Below are positions 6,536 to 7,986 of a stretch of DNA of 7,986 nucleotides, one piece after another. The stretch covers positions 1-7,986 of the forward strand of contig WFVK01000346.1 of the NCBI GenBank assembly GCA_015491705.1, read 5' to 3'. Source of the stretch: Nitrospirota bacterium (lineage in GTDB: Bacteria; Nitrospirota; Thermodesulfovibrionia; UBA6902). Both the position numbers and the translations under genes were made by a program. The notes under the pieces are model-generated. The model was not told the DNA's origin and did not search any database. It worked only from the letters and a program-made list of their open reading frames with translations. Position 1 is the stretch's first letter; each line of letters opens with the position of its first letter.

Positions 6536-7078
6536 GTGCAACAGGCGGCAATGGCAAGAAAACTCAGGCAGAAATACTTTGTTACCAAGGAGTTGCGGCT
6601 TTCAATAGCCATCATAATCCTCTGGTCCCTGCTTATCACGGCTTTTTTTACATATTTTGCAAAGGAACTGAGCCAAAGGATAGGCGACGGCACCCTGCTG
6701 TTTGTGATCATCATGGCGGGATACATTTTAATCGTGATTGTCCTGAGCATGCTGTTTTCGCATCGCCTGATCGGGCCGTTTCAGAGACTCAAGACAGAGA
6801 TAAAGCTGATAACTGCGGGCGACTGCCGCAGACGGCTCAAGATAAGAAACAACGATGATATTTACATAAGATCCTTTATCATTGAGGTCAACAGGCTCCT
6901 CGACGACTTTGAAAAAATGCATCACTGCACTGAAAGCCTCATACGGCATGTTGACACGGAACTGCTCAACATACTTTCATACATAGAAGAAGGTGAGCCG
7001 TCAAAAGAAAAACTCCGGGAAACAGTGCTGGCATTTCATAAAAAGCTTAAGGCCCTGGCGAAAGAAGGCCGTCACTGA
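6536..7078 (+). CDS. Small two-helix membrane protein with HAMP-like region, no output domain
   Basis: The 180-residue product has two hydrophobic helices (about 23-42 and 54-74) separated by a loop of only about 10 residues. A HAMP-like segment follows (about 75-127), with the characteristic Pro in GPFQRLK and an ITAGD turn. The soluble C-terminal half is predicted helical. This is the front part of a chemoreceptor or sensor kinase, but no kinase, methyl-accepting, GGDEF or phosphatase domain follows, and the loop is too short to be a periplasmic sensor domain. Signal relay to a partner is inference. The GTG at 6536 is preferred because GAGGT (6526-6530) lies 5 nt upstream; ATG 6551 would shorten the protein by 5 residues. 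It converges with the phosphorylase gene with 3 bp between the stops. Confidence 0.8.
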   Translation: MQQAAMARKLRQKYFVTKELRLSIAIIILWSLLITAFFTYFAKELSQRIGDGTLLFVIIMAGYILIVIVLSMLFSHRLIGPFQRLKTEIKLITAGDCRRRLKIRNNDDIYIRSFIIEVNRLLDDFEKMHHCTESLIRHVDTELLNILSYIEEGEPSKEKLRETVLAFHKKLKALAKEGRH

Positions 7079-7081
7079 GCC

Positions 7082-7986
7082 CTATCTGATATACGCCTCG
7101 GTCACATACCTGCGCATCATGCGGTGGCTGTTGAAGTAATATGCATTTTTCCCGATGGCATTCTGCATCATCCTTATCCATGTCTTGCGGTCATTGTAGT
7201 AAGTGGGGATGATCATGTTTTCGAGCTTGTGGTAGAGGTCATCGGCATCTGCTTTATTCATGTTGCTGTCGGGCGCTGTCTCTGTCGGAGCCGGGCCGAT
7301 GGCCCAGCCGGTGAAGCCTTCGATGTGTCCCTCTATCCACCATCCGTCAAGCACGCTGAAATTCATCACCCCGTTGTGCGCTGCTTTCATGCCGCTTGTG
7401 CCTGATGCCTCCAGGGGCCTGAGGGGCGTATTCAACCACACGTCCACCCCTGAGACAAGCTTCAGGGCAATCTCCATGTTATAATTCTGCAGAAATGCGA
7501 TCCTGATCTTTCCCTTTAACTTCTCCTTGTAGGAAAATATCTTTTCGATCAGATGCTTGCCTTCCTCGTCTTTCGGATGGGCCTTGCCGGCGTATATGAC
7601 CTGAATTTTCCCTGTGCCTATCCGCTCAAGCCTCTTCGGGTCGGTGAACAAAAGATCGGCCCGTTTGTAAGCCGTCGCCCTTCTGGCAAATCCTATGGTG
7701 AGGGTGTCGCAATCCATGCCCGCACCGGAAACCGAGTTTACATAATCGATCAGCTTCTTCTTTGCTTCAAGGTGGGCGTCCCATAGTTCATTGTCGGGGA
7801 TTACCCCTATCCTCACAAATATCTCGGGTTCATTCGCCCATCCGGGGAGGTATTTATCATAGATTCTCTTCATGCTGTCAGATGTCCACGTGTATGAATG
7901 CACGCCGTTTGTTATGGCGTTTATCTGGTATCCGGGGAACATGTTCTGTGAGACCTCTCCGTGTTTCTTTGCCACGCCATTGACAT
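7082..7986 (-). CDS. glgP: Alpha-glucan (glycogen) phosphorylase, GT35, C-terminal part (5' end off window)
   Basis: The enzyme releases glucose 1-phosphate from glycogen or maltodextrins by phosphorolysis, using pyridoxal phosphate. About 301 codons are visible; the frame stays open to the right edge, where it reads VNGVAKKHGEVSQ, so the start is outside the window and the GTG at 7975 is internal. The PLP region is EASGTSGMKAAHNG, with the Schiff-base Lys codon at 7385-7387. The GFARRATAYKRADLLF and NYNMEIALKLVSGVDVWLNT stretches, with GTSGMKAAHNG instead of GTGNMKFALNG, point to the bacterial/archaeal alpha-glucan family phosphorylase branch rather than the animal/E. coli GlgP branch. The stop is at 7082-7084. 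Whether an N-terminal DUF3417 domain is present cannot be seen. It has no evident link to the Rnf operon. Confidence 0.93.
   Translation of the reverse strand, partial: VNGVAKKHGEVSQNMFPGYQINAITNGVHSYTWTSDSMKRIYDKYLPGWANEPEIFVRIGVIPDNELWDAHLEAKKKLIDYVNSVSGAGMDCDTLTIGFARRATAYKRADLLFTDPKRLERIGTGKIQVIYAGKAHPKDEEGKHLIEKIFSYKEKLKGKIRIAFLQNYNMEIALKLVSGVDVWLNTPLRPLEASGTSGMKAAHNGVMNFSVLDGWWIEGHIEGFTGWAIGPAPTETAPDSNMNKADADDLYHKLENMIIPTYYNDRKTWIRMMQNAIGKNAYYFNSHRMMRRYVTEAYIR

Noticed and set aside
7124..7983. Plus-strand frames of 73-93 codons opposite the phosphorylase
   Set aside because: Antisense shadows of a well-conserved GT35 coding sequence.
1..7986. tRNA, rRNA, CRISPR array, prophage or insertion sequence
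   Set aside because: I saw no cloverleaf, repeated spacer pattern, integrase or transposase anywhere; the only mobile-like item is the short repeat at 13-82.

Overview
The window carries one complete Rnf electron-transport operon, rnfC-rnfD-rnfG-rnfE-rnfA-rnfB (451-5973, + strand). A gene-poor stretch of about 560 bp follows, then a small two-helix membrane protein with a HAMP-like region (6536-7078, +), and on the opposite strand the C-terminal part of an alpha-glucan (glycogen) phosphorylase running off the right edge (7082-7986, -). The genes suggest an anaerobic or facultatively anaerobic bacterium with ferredoxin-based metabolism and stored glucan. The balanced base composition and the dispersed-repeat style at the left edge make me think of Nitrospirota or a deltaproteobacterium-like lineage, but nothing here proves the taxon.

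Layout: 1-450 is non-coding, with an imperfect inverted repeat (13-82) made of two opposed copies of a REP-like hairpin, a 9-bp tandem repeat (293-310) and a likely promoter with a perfect TTGACA -35 box (320-325). The six rnf genes are tightly packed. rnfD/rnfG overlap by 4 nt and rnfG/rnfE by 17 nt. The largest gap (79 bp, before rnfB) holds a 10-bp direct repeat and a perfect TATAAT box. After rnfB lie a strong stem-loop without a T-tract, a weaker terminator-like hairpin with a T-rich tail, and a region that can fold into nested hairpins. The last two genes converge with only 3 bp between their stop codons.

How the genes work together: the Rnf complex couples electron transfer between reduced ferredoxin and NAD+ to Na+ or H+ movement across the membrane. 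RnfB takes electrons from ferredoxin through a chain of Fe-S clusters. RnfA/RnfE carry electrons across the membrane, RnfG and RnfD use covalently bound FMN, and RnfC exchanges electrons with NAD(H). No apbE (flavin transferase), cytochrome or ferredoxin gene is in the window.

The most unusual points are: RnfE has only one cysteine and carries alanine at the second cysteine position expected to ligate the intramembrane Fe-S cluster; RnfB has 32 cysteines and an N-terminal extension with an alternative start; RnfG has a Lys/Glu-rich loop bracketed by two cysteines; and the two arms of the left-edge repeat differ by changes that keep hairpin pairing. I found no wholly new multi-gene system.
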